Source of the DNA: Helianthus annuus
Taxonomy: Eukaryota > Streptophyta > Magnoliopsida > Asterales > Asteraceae
Reading direction: 5' to 3'
Assembly (NCBI RefSeq): GCF_002127325.2
Contig: NC_035449.2
Location: 142,357,095-142,421,094, forward strand
Length of the DNA: 64,000 nucleotides
Under the pieces are notes generated by a model. That model searched no databases. It was not told where the DNA came from and saw nothing but the letters and a program-made list of their open reading frames with translations. Shown piece after piece: positions 41,061 through 53,559 of this stretch. The first letter of the stretch is position 1. Each line of letters begins with the position of its first letter. The translations under genes were made by a program, and so were the position numbers.

Positions 41061-44000
41061 CTAGAGTGACCTCAACTGAGAGCATCTCTTGAGCTCTCCT
41101 TTGTGTTGACTGTTAATATCAATGTCTTCTTTATTTACATTCAATATGGAACATCCTTCTTCTACTTTCTCAATTAAAAGTTTCAATATTGGAACAAATG
41201 ACAATGTTCTCTGTGACCCAACCATTATCAGCTTTTTCTGCAACCAAAAAACAAACAAAACATACAAAAAAATCTTAGTATTTTTATTAAAAAACACACA
41301 ATCAGAATGGAAGTCCAAGTGACACCCTGCCCCGGGGGAGGCGGGGTTCATTCGACTCTTTCAGTGTTATAACTATTATTTTTATATTTCCTATTATTAT
41401 TAGTTTATTACTATCATTATAATAATATAAACACGAACCTTGGCACGGGTGAGGGCCACATTGATCCTGTGCCAGTCCCCAAGCAGTGAAGATTTGCAGT
41501 TCTTTGGATTATCGCTTGACCTTACAAAGGATACCAATATGCAATCTTTGTCTCTTCCCTACATAGTTGTAAAACACATCATGAGAATTCGCTAACATTG
41601 TTCATCATCTGTTCTTATTTCTTTTCTTTTATCTTTTGTAAAAACGCATCTGTTTAACCCATTTAATCAAACATGTCAACCCATCCATAGTCGTTAATAG
41701 CGAATAGCGACAAGGGACCTATATGCTACATAGTGAATAGCGACAAATAGCGATACACTAGAAAAAGAATTTTGAAATTTTTTATATGTAAATTATATCA
41801 AAATACCTTGGTATATATGCTATTTTACATGTATATTTAACAAAAACCTATAATTCCAGCTATTTTATAGCTATATCTAATTGCTATTTACATCAAAAAA
41901 AACCTAACTGTCGCTATTCACGCTATTGGTCGCTATGACCCAGATAGCGCCACTTGATCGCCTCGCTACATAGTGCGCTATAGTGGTCGCTATAGCCGCT
42001 GTTGACAACTGTGGACCCATCACAATGTTAAACAACCATTTAACCCATATATTACAACCCTTCAACCCGTTTAGCTTGATTACAACATATCATATCAACC
42101 TGTTTAAGTTGTTTAGATACATGGGTTAAACGGGTCATGTTAGAGTTGATGAACGGGTCGTGTATTGAACCCACCAACCCGACACATTTACTATCATCAC
42201 ATGTACCCCATGCAACTGGAAATGTACATAGCTTTGTGTACAAAGGTTTCAGCATTACCTGGTATTTGTCAATGGTGTGTATCTCCACTGAGCTTGAAAC
42301 ATATTGTTTAATGAGATTGGCTTGAGAATTGTAAGGCGTTATGACACCGATATCTTCTCCCCGAATGCCTTGACAAGTCAATTTATCGGTTATCTGCAAA
42401 CATCATTAAAAAAAATCAGATCAAGCTGCAGGCAAAAGAAGAGCACATTAAGTAGCAATCTCATGTGGTGAATGGAGTATTTAAAAGGCACTGCATACCT
42501 CTGTGACTATGTACGCTTCAAGTGGGTTATTTACCGTCTTGCAATCTTTAACCTCTAAACCAGGCAAAAGATCTGTGAACATAGTAATATTTGTAAGCAC
42601 ATGTAAGACGTAACACCTATAGAATAATAGGAGAATAAACAAACCTGTATTAATGAATATTACTTGTCTAAGTGGATCCAAAACCTGACGATTGATGGTG
42701 AAAACGACATTAAATAAAATTACAAAATAGCTGAAGATAAAGATTTAACAAATAAACATAACTAGTTTCTTTTGACGTCGCGTGTTGCGGCGAAACCGAG
42801 CAAATGATAATGTAAAACAAGCGTGTTTTAAAAATAAAGCATGTTGTTTAGAAAGCCAAACCATTAGAGCGGTTTAGTTTATCATCGTATCGCTATGACA
42901 CCAAATAAATACTTTATTTTGAGTACAGCTTCATTTTTAACAAAACTTATAACGGAATGTCAGGTAAAAAATCAAGCACAACTACGTAGTTAAGTTTTTA
43001 GAAAAAAGTTATAAGCGTAAATTATTAAAGAAGTATCAAAATAATTGATAAATTAATACATATCTATAAATAGAAAAAAGAATTATAAAAAATGGTAAAT
43101 GAAATATATGATTTTAAAAAAGGAAAAAAAATAAAAATACGCTATTAAAAGTAAATGTAATAATAAACTATTATATTAAATAAAGAATAATAAAAACGTA
43201 TATATTATTAACAAAATAAAGTTACTATTCATCGTTCTTCATCAACAATATATATATAATAGTGACACACACACACACATATATTGAAATAGTGCTAGAA
43301 TTACCTTCTTTAGCCATAATGACATAGAGGTCGAACTTGTATACACAAGTTTTGCATTTGCTACATCAGGAGAACCGCAACGTAATCTATTACCGTATAT
43401 CAATGCATTGGATAGCTCCATAATGGGCGCGCACATACGGTACTGCAATTCACAACATGAAATTTCTAACATATTTATCAAATAACCAAAGAATAAAATA
43501 TATTGGGTATAGAATGTAATTAATATACACCTGGCTTTGCAAAGCTGAAATCGCCTGCGGATGTGCTTCTGAAAGTCTGCAAAAGAGGCTCACACCCATT
43601 CCGCTTTCCCTAGCTTCCGTACTCTACGATACCAGAGTATATAATACGTTAGTTTTGATGCATGGTCAAAAAATTACAAAAAAAATAAAATAAAAATTTA
43701 AAAACACAAATATAAAGTACCTGTACAAGTGGAGGCAGTTGATAATGATCACCCACGAGTACAAACATTGATGCGAACATCAAAGGTCCCAACGAGACCT
43801 ACAAAGAAAATCCCAACTTCAGATACTTCTAGAACAAATCTTTAGAAAAGCGGCGGTTAGATCTATAAATGTCAGAATTACATACGGGAAGTGTGATCTG
43901 TCCAGCCTCATCCATAATGCATACATCAAATTTCTTGTCAGAAAGCAAAGGGCTGGACACCCCTAAGCATGTCACTGCAACAACTTTCGTTTGGTCTAGT

Positions 44001-47000
44001 CTCGTCTTAATATCTTTGGTGCTTTGCATATCAGCCCCTGTGAAGAGTTTAAATATTATTAAATATGTAAAAATAAACTGATAATAGGAGGCAGGCTGTT
44101 TTGTAAAAATCATAAAGTAAAAAAATCCAACCATTAATACAATGGCTGCGAATTTCCTCATGCACGGCTTCATCTCTACCAATACGTATAAAATCAATGC
44201 CCTGAAGTAGTTAACACGTCAGTTCAGTGCATACAAAACACATAGTAGCCTCACTTTAATATTGTAGGGAAAATTGGATTTAAATAATCTGAACCCTTTC
44301 CTACTGGCCGGCAACAGTACCAATTACAGAAATGTTTTGTGACGGTCCCAACTTTTATCCTATTTTCTCCCAACGAGCTTTTTCTAGCTGAGGTCTAACC
44401 CCGTTAGTTTTTTGCGGCGTGGACTGCTTATGTGGCAAAAAAGCCAAAGTTTTGATGACGTGGACTGGTAATGTGGCGAAAAGTCAAACTTTTGATTACA
44501 TGGACTGCTTATATGGCAAAGTTTTGATGGCGTGGACTGCTTATGTGGCTGTTCATGTCAGCAAAAACTAACTGGGTTAGACGATTACTTAGACCTCAGT
44601 TAAAAAAAAAGCTCGTTGAGAGAAAATTGGTTATAAGTTGGGACTGTCGCAAAATATATTTCGTTAGTTGAGAGTTGAGACTGTTGTTGGCCAATAGGTA
44701 ATAGTTGGGATTATTTAAATCCAATTTTCTATATTCTAGTGTATTAAAGTGGGAAAGTACCTGAGATTTTAATTTGATGAGCAAATTATCAACGGCGGAG
44801 TTTGTGTAGGATGTTAGCAAGATGGAAGCGCCTCTCATTAAGAATGCCTTGACCGCATGGACCATGGTCGAAGTCTTTCCGGTACCAGGCATTCCGAGAA
44901 TAAGTGTATAATCCTTAGCCGTAAGTATCTGAAAATTAGCTCCGTAAGTAAAGTAAAAAAGTTATATATGACAACCAGAATTAGCTCTTGTAGTGAATTG
45001 GGAAAGGATATTACTAAGCTAACCTTAAGTATTGTTTTGCGTTGATCGTCGTTTAACGTTTTCTCTGACCAAATGTAGGATACGGCAGGATCTTGACTGA
45101 ATATACAGCTACCGTCATATCTAGGAGCCTACAGGAAAATGTACATGAGAATGGCCTGATTCGGGTTATGTTTTTATCTCCAAGTCTCTAACGGGTCATA
45201 TAGGTAAAAATATAGCTTACTAGAAAAAGGGTTAAAAGTCGTGCAAAATGTAATTTAATGCGTAAAACCCCGTAAATCATTTTGTTCTAAATTTCAGATT
45301 ATTATTGAAATATAATAGTTCTCTAATCCTCTTTGACACTGCTTGAATATAAAAAAAAATGGACAAAATAATAATAATAAAAAAAAACCCGTTGTAACCC
45401 ATTACACAACCCGCCCATTTAGCCACCCAAGTGAAAAAATTTGCATGGTAAGTGGACACTCACATTAAGATCAACGATCATGCTTCGAAGGTGGGAACTC
45501 CTATCATCTTGTAGAAACATTTGAATGAGATTGAACCTTAACACAGACAAAAGAAGATAAGTTACGGAATGCATGATCCACAATATAACATGGACACTCC
45601 GTAAATCAAAACAATAATGAGATCCTCTAAATACCTCATCATTGCAAATGATGCTGTAAATTCGTCTTTATCGATCCTCCAAACCTCTTGACAAAGATCA
45701 TGAATGATTTTAGAAGGACTGCTCCCTGGAAGCCTTAAACGCTTTGAAAACGAAATCTGTACAAAACACGTTAAATTAAAGTTTTCATGACAATGAATAG
45801 AAAATACTTTGTAAAGGTAGAATAAGTAAATGGTCATACCGTGACATTGATGCGGGTCATGTCCATTATTACACCTCTTCCGACCACTAGACGGCCAGGA
45901 TCGGTGCTCAAGATCTAAGAAAGTAAGAATAAGTAAACATGAGACTAATAAGTTGGGAACTTGATGTAAAAAAGTAACAACAAATATCAAATTCTATAAA
46001 TATCAAAAGTACCACGTAGTCTCCGGTTTTAAGTGAGCATTCCAAGTCTTTTCCTGAAGATGAAGGATTTAAATCTTGACGCATAAAGCGATAAACAAAC
46101 CGATTGCCTTGAATGAAGTTCTTATCTGGAACTTGATCTGAAGTGTCAAGAACAATGGAGGATAGACAAGTACTTGAATGTGAACCGTTCATACTACGCC
46201 GGCCCCACATTTCTTTCCTCACAACCTGGAATTAAATAAAAACATAAAAGGACGGAAAAAAAAAGTTTAAGTGAAAAAGATAAATATGAAGTTAGTTATG
46301 ACTTATGAGTGTAGTTCGTATATAACTATTTATACCTCCAATTCATTTGCTTCTAAATCAATCAACCTTTCCCATTTCTTAAGAAAGTTACAATGACCAG
46401 TTGTTAAATGGTTCACAAGTGAGCTGTAAACGTCACCTAATCCGCTGCCCTCAATACTTCCGCTATGTGCCTTCAGAATATAACAAAACCGTCATTATTA
46501 AAAAGCAATAAAGTTTGCAAGGTTTTATGTTGGCAATTTGCTTCCATAAAACAAAAATGTTACCTTATGGTAGACTGTACAAGCGTTAAGATGCCTACAA
46601 TTTTTGCATGTGTTTGGGACCTGAAACAATTAAACCATCTATTAACTCAAAAAGTAATGCATCATAAAATATTAAATAATTTCAGATGCTATTTTCCAAA
46701 ATATTATAATTATTTTGTACCAATACAAATAATATATTATTTCAATCATAATCTCATTTTATAAATAAACTGATGTAAAGGTTTTGTGCACTGTAAATAC
46801 ACTTTGGGCGACTTTCGACCCGTTTCCTTTTATGGTAATTTTATTTTAGCGTTCATAAGTAAATAAGTCGAAATTGCCGCCTAAATAAGTATCTACGGAT
46901 CGATAGGATAATGTATAACTAAAAACCTGCAACATTGGTGGAAGTTGCTGAGTCATCGATGCCTTCAGAAGATCACTAGCAAGTTCATTACGTCGCATAA

Positions 47001-50000
47001 TTAGCCCGACCAAATCAGATCTCCGAACAGCAATTCCCTTTAAAGAAGTAAACAAAAATTAAGAAATAGTCTTGGGTACACTGAGAAGCGAAGCTTTTTG
47101 CGTAAAGTTTTACCTGGGTCTGATCTGTATGAAGATAATATAGTAGACCATAATCTATATTCTTTTTGTACCTAAAAAAAAAAAAAAAAAGAAAAAAAAG
47201 AGGAAAAGAAGTAAACAAGAAGAACAAATACAAAGCTCATGGATATAATATATATGGTGAATATATATAACACCTTTCGGACATAAGGAGAGTATACAAC
47301 ATCACTTGGGCACTGTGTTCAATGGCTGCCTGCATTTTCACAGATTAGAAGTGATCTAACCGAATTAGTGTGAAAAATTTAATAAATAAGGTGAAGAACA
47401 TGAGCATACGGCATACCTGCCCATTAGTTGCTTTTCCGGTTTTGAACTCTAGGGGCATTATAAAATCGGTGGTTTGATTAGATTTAGAAGCAACTTTTAC
47501 ATGCATAGATGCATCTATAACTCCTTTTAACCCGTATTTTGGAGCCCACGCCATTTCCTCAATATCAATCACCTAAATTAAAGAGAAAATCGGAGCATAT
47601 TTCTTAAACGTGAACAAGCAAATAAAAAAAGTAAAATTTTGTCATCAATGTGTTTTCACAAAACAAATGAGACCACATGAGAAGCCGGAAGCGTACCTCG
47701 GATACCTTCACCTTCTTAACTCCATCATTAGATCCAAAATCAACACTAGAAGAAGGGCTCTGCACAAATTGATAATTGTTAAAGACGTGTGCATAGCCTG
47801 TACAAACTGTATACGAAAAAAGGTTCCTAATGTGAATGCAAAGATAACAACTGGACTTTGAAGCGTTCAAAGTTTAGATACAACTGGGCTCTGCACCTTT
47901 GAATCTCGGAAGAACAAGATCCACTTTAATAACCGTGGGATTGCTTCGAGCATGGTCTTGTGAATGTCACCTTCGTATACTGCAGTGACAAACAAAAAAA
48001 TATTCATTTCATATATGTGACAATTTATTCCTCCATTTTCTGCACCATGCAGTGATGTATTTACACATCCAAATAATATAAGAAACACTTAGCAAATTAT
48101 AACATAAATATTATTTTCATGTTCTGTACGTTTCTCATGCATAAAAAGGTAAGTTTTATTCACCTTTACAAGCAAATAGGCTCTCATAATTCTTCTGAAG
48201 CAAGACTCTTGCATACTCTTCAAGAAACTCCTTGGTTGGACTTTCCCTAAGAAGTCCAGCCTATAATAAAAATAGAACTCATTCAGCTTACAATATAATG
48301 GCAATGATTACGACCCATTTATTTATATATGGGTCGCTTTGAGTTAACTTTTATCTCTAATGAATAAAAAATAGCTTAAAAAGAAACAGGTCAAAAGTAT
48401 CTCCAAGTGTAGTTTTAACGCAAAAAACCTCCTAATCATTAATTATTATTGATACAAAGCAATATGTAACCATACTTGACAATTAATTATTGAAAAACAC
48501 AACTTTCGAGAAAAAGTGTTTTCGGACAACCTGGCCCAACCCTGTTTCAACGTGAATTAAAAAGTTACATGTTTGATTAAGATATTTTTAACCCTAAACC
48601 AAAGAATAATTAATGATATTTTTTAGCCAGTGACCTGGAATAGTTGATGCAATAAAGTGCCAACTAGTGCTGCAGCTGACTGTTCATTGTTTTTTAACCT
48701 CTCATCCAGAACGGTGCGTCGTGGACAGCTGAAACTAGCAGCCACCTGTCAGCATTTCAAATTATAGTTCAGAACTCAAAAAAAATTACGATTGACCAGT
48801 TGTGCTAAAGTAGAAATAAAAAAAATTACCCGGGTTCCAGATACCAATATATCCGGGTGAACGATTAGAAAATTTTTGTCACGGTTCACCTCACATATTC
48901 CCTCATTGAATTCACCAATAACATGTACGGTATCTCCAGGTGCTATGACACTATAAAACCTGGAAAATAAATATATATAAACTTCAATACGAATATACGA
49001 TCATCATAAAGGGTGGTACAGAGAATAAAAACAGAAGACGATTTTATGTACATACCAATCATCTGACAAATACACAGACCGCTCTTCTCCACATTCCTCA
49101 TCCAGTAACCTTAAAACCTGCACACGGTATCGTATATTCGTATTATAACAAAACTCATAACACGCTGGAGTAAAACCGGTACGCATAATATTTCAGAAGC
49201 AAACCTTTGAAGTACGCTGTAAACCATTTGAACCTACAAACTGCTTCTCCGATACCTAAAGTAGAGAATGGTGAATCACGAATAGTTTCTATTATTATCA
49301 ACCCAAAACAGTAACTTCATGAATTCTGAAGCATACCTCAAACACAAGAAAATAGACATTGGCCGGTTCTGTCGTGACATTTTTGGTTGAACCCACTGAT
49401 GATCCTTCTACAACGTCGGACTTTAATCGTATTTCATTGCTTTGTTTACTTCCATATGAAGTTGATGCGGTTCTGGTATCTGTAGATACTTGATCTTCAA
49501 CACATATTACGTCTTCTACTTGATCTAGCAGTTCAAGCAATGCCTGTACGAATCCGATAGGCGGTGTTAATAGCCAATCTGTATACAACGGTTTTAAGTA
49601 AAACATCGGCTTATAAGTAGAGACCTTTTTGTGTTGCCTTGAACCAAGATGACTTGATTCTCCATTAGTATCTATGCTATCAGAAGTCTGTATTTAATTC
49701 ATACAAATTAATCATACTACAAAATTATTTAAAAATAAATAAACAAATAAAACAGGGTGTGGTCATGACAAAGAAGAGATTAAAAACCTTATTATGGCAT
49801 GACGGTGGGGTCGTGAAAGGACTCCTAAAACTTGCATTACTCTTATCAGTTGCTTTCTCGTTACTACCGCATGAAAGCATATCTTGCTCAAGGTTACGGC
49901 TTTCCAAATTAATCCCCTTTATAAGCTTGACTGTTGAAGAAGAAGAAGAAGAAACCTGCATCACGAGCATCGACATTATGACAAGAATTGTGTTTAGAAA

Positions 50001-52404
50001 TTAGAAAAATCAAATGGTAGCACCAAAAAATAGGTTACATGCCTTGTCATCAGAACTTTGTTTAAACTTCATAATGTTGAACCGTGAACATTCTTTTAAA
50101 ACTTTTCGCCCGTCCGCTATATTCTTTGTCAGTGCATAAAGTCGCTCGTTAACTGGTGAAATTCTCCATGTGACTTCATCACCTCCATCATCCTGGCTTT
50201 GGTTTATCAACTACCAGAATATGATTGATACGAAAAAAACATGTCATGTCTCAAACTATACTGCAATTATTTTAAAACAAAGCAAGTATTACAGTTGCAC
50301 ATAGTCAACTGTTTACATAGGAACGGGCAAGCTATACGAACAGCACTGACACACTATCCACACACCACTTACATGTCACACAGCCCGTATAACATTATCT
50401 TCATATCATACGACCAATATAAGAATAAAAGAAAGTTTTATACACATCGTTTTACAAGTTGTGGCTATATGGCCTTGTCTATGTTGTCAAAAGCGCAGCG
50501 AGGTGCGCGCCTAGGCGCCCGGGCGCAGCGAGGCGCCCGGGCGCAGCGAGGCGCGCCTAGAGCGCCTGGTGGTAGCCTAGGCGCAAAAACGGGCTTTTTT
50601 TGAAAAAACAGTTCTGAGGCGCAAAAAACGTGGTTGAGGCACAGGGAAAAAAGGTAAAACAGAACAAATGACCAATTGACCATACTAAAAACGAAACCAA
50701 GTGCGTGCAAAAACTGGCTCACGCGGGCCCGGGTTTCCGGAGCTGCATTCGTGTCCGCAGGTTGCGCGGGAACGTACGAGTTCAACCAACTTCAAGCTCA
50801 GAAACTCATTTTCAAAGCATAACATATTTTTTATATTTTTTTCTCTATGTGCGCTTTTCTTAAAAAAGCCCACGCTTTTTTTGCACCTTGCGCCTAGGCT
50901 CCGGGCGAGGCCGATGCGCCTCGCCTGCGCCTTGCGTCTTTGACAACATTGGGCCTTGTAACTTTTTTGAAAGTGACAAATGTGACAGCACACACTACTG
51001 CAAAAGTTATACGGCCCGTATGACATATGGGGGTGGTGTGTGTATAGCAGCACTCACTTACGTAACCCATTGTTCATCAACGCCATCATCTTGGCTTTGG
51101 TCTACCAACTACCATAGTGTGATTGATACAAAGAAAACATGCCATGTCTCAAACCATACTACAGTTTTAGGAAACAAAGCAAATATTACAGCTTCACATA
51201 GTCAACTATTTACATAGTAACAGGCTATACAAACACCACTAACACACTATCCACACACCACTTACATACCATACGGCACGTATAACATTTTCCCTGTATC
51301 AATAGCCAGTATAAAATTTTCTCCATGTCATATGGCCCATGTAACAAAAGAAAAAACAATATACGGGCCGTTTTACAAGTCACTTGAGGTGATCTGAAAC
51401 AGTTATACACCACATATAACCACCATATGCCATGGGTTTAAAAAGCGCGTCTGAAGCACGCGCGTCTGAGGCACGCTGAGGCGCAACCCCCATCGCCTCA
51501 GCCCTACACCAGACGCACTGTTTACAAGAAGCACAGCAAAGACACGATTTTTGGCTAATAACTGACCCTGAGGCGCGCCCCTCATGTATTTTCCATCTTT
51601 TTGTACAGCGCCTCAGGTACGAAAAGCGGTGCGCTTTTGCGCTTGACGCTTCGGTTTTAAACCTTCTCGCTTTTGTGCACTTCTCGATTATTTAAACCAA
51701 GAATACGCCCCGTATGACATGTGGAAAGTGGTGTAACTATAGCAACACCCATTTACATAAGCTCATTCTTAATCACCTTATCTCTCCTTCACATCAACAA
51801 ACCCAACCCCAAAATCAAATACAAATAAAATCTAGACCAGGCACTATTAAAGGCATTGAACATACACACACATACATATAATCTCAAGCTAAAAAACATT
51901 TATGTAAATCTTGAATTTCAAACCTACACATAAATTAATAAAAATAAAAGTGGGTTACTAATATCATACCATCCCAGGTGAAAACTTTATCCGTTTCCGA
52001 GAAACAGATTTGCAAAACTCCGGCGAAACCTCCAACAACTGATTCCCACTTCCATTTTCCCTAACAACAACCGGTAACAAATCCTCAGTAGGAGTACTCT
52101 GAGACCCGTTTTTTCCACCAACATTATTATTTCTAGGGTTTATCCCCAAATCGGAACTGCATTTAGCTTCATTGCGGACCGCAACCCCGTCACTGCTACT
52201 TGGTTTTTCTGGGTCCGAGGATTGCTTGGTCGCAGGTTCTTTAGGGGGTTGGTGTTTCTGTGAGTTTTGTGTGTGGCGATCGAAGAAGTGTTGGATGCCG
52301 AATTTGGAGGGTTTTTGGGATGATTGTTGTTGGGTTTGGTTTGATTTTTTTGATCCACTGGCGCCGGCGGTGGTGGGTTTGGTCGGCTTCTTCCTCGGAG
52401 GCAT
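41061..52404 (-). CDS. DNA2: DNA2/JHS1 nuclease-helicase (DNA replication ATP-dependent helicase/nuclease)
   Basis: Minus strand, 34 exons from 52404 ([13 protein letters not shown]) to 41061, adding to about 1,347 residues, close to plant DNA2. Exon 1 is 51970-52404 with [10 protein letters not shown], a PIP-box-like segment; the last is 41061-41237. The RecB-like nuclease has GVIDAS and EFKTGK (47417-47572). The Fe-S cysteines are in FSCPRR (48635-48745) and [10 protein letters not shown] (about 46564-46620). The SF1 helicase has [10 protein letters not shown] (44761-44928), DEAGQ (43886-44037), [11 protein letters not shown] (43721-43798), [10 protein letters not shown] (43305-43442), [14 protein letters not shown] (42259-42393) and INVALTRAK (41439-41558). 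DNA2 trims 5' flaps in Okazaki maturation and resects DNA ends in the nucleus. All exons join in frame without stops. Intron 2 appears to use a GC donor. Introns hold several MITEs. Confidence 0.93.
41686..42013. mobile_element. hAT-type MITE in a DNA2 intron
   Basis: The left end is CATAGTCGTTAATAGCG and the complement of the right end is CACAGTTGTCAACAGCG. They are flanked by AACCCATC (41678-41685) and GACCCATC (42014-42021), an 8 bp duplication with one change. The interior has GCGAATAGCGACAA and CGCTATAGTGGTCGCTATAG words. Lies between exons 32 and 33. Confidence 0.75.
44268..44730. mobile_element. 463 bp inverted-repeat element in DNA2 intron 24
   Basis: The left GGAAAATTGGATTTAAATAA and the complement of the right end AGAAAATTGGATTTAAATAA start arms of about 150 bp. 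Flanks ATATTGTAG (44259-44267) and ATATTCTAG (44731-44739) are a 9 bp duplication with one change, so MULE-type. The centre has four copies of a roughly 40 bp unit around GCGTGGACTGCTTATGTGGC (44413-44550). Confidence 0.8.
50479..50951. mobile_element. GC-rich hAT-type MITE in DNA2 intron 1
   Basis: The left end reads CTATGTTGTCAAAAGCGC and the complement of the right end CAATGTTGTCAAAGACGC. A perfect 8 bp duplication GGCCTTGT flanks it (50471-50478 and 50952-50959). The left arm is very rich in GAGGCGCCCGGGCGCAGC words, the right arm in their complements, so it would form a strong hairpin. Length 473 bp. It lies within the first unit of the intron 1 duplication. Confidence 0.9.
51432..51672. 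mobile_element. Second GC-rich inverted-repeat element in DNA2 intron 1
   Basis: GGGTTTAAAAAGCGCGTCTG on the left and GCGCTTGACGCTTCGGTTTTAAACC on the right are imperfect inverted ends. The body has GAGGCACGCTGAGGCGCAA and GCGCCTCAGG words. No matching 8 bp flanks found. Similar in style to, but not a copy of, the element at 50479-50951. Confidence 0.55.
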
Positions 52405-52426
52405 ATCTTCAAGAACGATGGTGTCT

Positions 52427-52482
52427 CTTGTGTGTGTGTTGTGTGTGTGAGTGAGAGAGAGAGAGAGAGAGAAAGAGAGGGG
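52427..52482. repeat. (GT)n and (GA)n microsatellite in the DNA2 5' leader
   Basis: GTGTGTGTGTTGTGTGTGTG is followed by about eleven GA units, starting 23 bp upstream of the DNA2 ATG. On the coding strand this is a CT-rich leader, common in plant 5' UTRs and core promoters. Confidence 0.85.
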
Positions 52483-52574
52483 GGAGGAAAAATGGAGTTT
52501 CCCGCCAGAAAAAGGGACTTTTTAAGTGTGTGATATGACGTAATTGCCCCTTCATGTTACAATTTACATCTAGG

Positions 52575-52792
52575 AGCTAGGGTACCGTACCATACCGTTC
52601 CTCAAAATCGTTAAAAATGGGTATCGGTACGATACGGTATTTAAAGGTAAAAAGTGATTAAATACCGTATCATACCGAACCAAAAGTACGGGTCCTAGAA
52701 AACGCCAAAAATGGGTATTGAAGTGGTATTGAAATTTAATCGGTACGGTTTGATACCGGTGTTTTCGGTACCCATCTTGAGCAGGGATGGCA
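52575..52792. mobile_element. GGTACC-rich hAT-like fragment upstream of DNA2
   Basis: Begins GAGCTAGGGTACCGTACC and ends GGTACCCATCTTGAGCAGGG, which are imperfect inverted ends. GGTACGATACGGT and TACCGTATCATACC words lie between. Fourth member in this window of the style seen at 24970, 35845 and 36290. About 170 bp upstream of the DNA2 ATG, so it may lie in the promoter. Confidence 0.5.
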
Positions 52793-53559
52793 ATATGTCA
52801 AATGAAGCGTGTTTTTAACGTTTTTTGTATTAATTTTAAAAATACGTCGTTTATTTATTTACTTTTATCTTTCAGAGTAAAAAATGCATAAAGTGACAAA
52901 AGGAGCGAGTTCACAACGAAATACAAGACTTTAACAGGAAATCAGAATAGTCACACACCCTAGTGGTTCGTTTTCTCATAAAAGACAAAAGATGAGCTCT
53001 GACAAGGGGTCGTGTCTGGTCAAGCACGCCCTCGTGTCACCCCTATAGCAGAACAAGATAAAATAGCCCACCACGCACGTGTCGTGCCTCCTTAGGACGA
53101 CCACGTGGCATATCCTCGAAAGATTTGCAAATCTAAGGACAATGGAACCACAAACTTGACTTGGGTCGTGTTTATGTACAACTCTAATCAGAAAAGACAA
53201 AATGGACTCGGAAGACTCTTCACACGAGTCGTGCCTCATCAGGCACGAGGTTGTGCCTCCCCCATGTTCCAGCCTATAAATAGGAAGCATGTGTTGACAT
53301 TCTCTTCATCCTTTGACACCCATACTCTCTTTCATGCATCACCACATTTCCATCTTGTATAGTGTTTGGTTTGTCTTGGGATCTAGGATTGTAATAATAT
53401 AGATTTATAACAATTTAGTCTTGTTGATTAACATGTTTATTCATACATGCTTGATGATGTTCGTCATTATGGCCATTTTTTCGCTGAAGTTCTTGCATAA
53501 CTTGGTGAGGATGAACCTTTAATGTCCTTTTTAATTTCATAGTTTTGGACTTTTCATTT
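52793..53559 (+). other. LTR-like or other repeat-derived sequence with a TATA box
   Basis: GCACGACTCGTG-type inverted words (53030-53260) precede CCTATAAATAGG at about 53272, arranged like a plant LTR U3 and promoter. No TG/CA ends or target duplication could be paired, and no gene is seen. Possibly a truncated LTR into which the next element inserted. Confidence 0.35.

Larger units (their letters stand above)
50170..51800. repeat. Tandem duplication in DNA2 intron 1 including part of exon 2
   Basis: 50170-50470 (end of exon 2 and adjoining intron) is copied at about 51068-51410: CACACTATCCACACACCACTTACAT occurs at about 50350 and 51246, CATAGTCAACT at 50300 and 51197, and TTGGCTTTGGT(C)TA at 50196 and 51094. 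A shorter third match, GACATGTGGAAAGTGGTGT against GACATATGGGGGTGGTGTG, lies near 51716 and 51020. The 51080-51108 copy still resembles exon 2 coding (SQDDG). GC-rich MITEs sit between the copies. Confidence 0.75.

Noticed and set aside
50465..50943. Arg/Ala-rich frames on both strands in DNA2 intron 1
   Set aside because: They come from the GC-rich arms of a hAT-type MITE.
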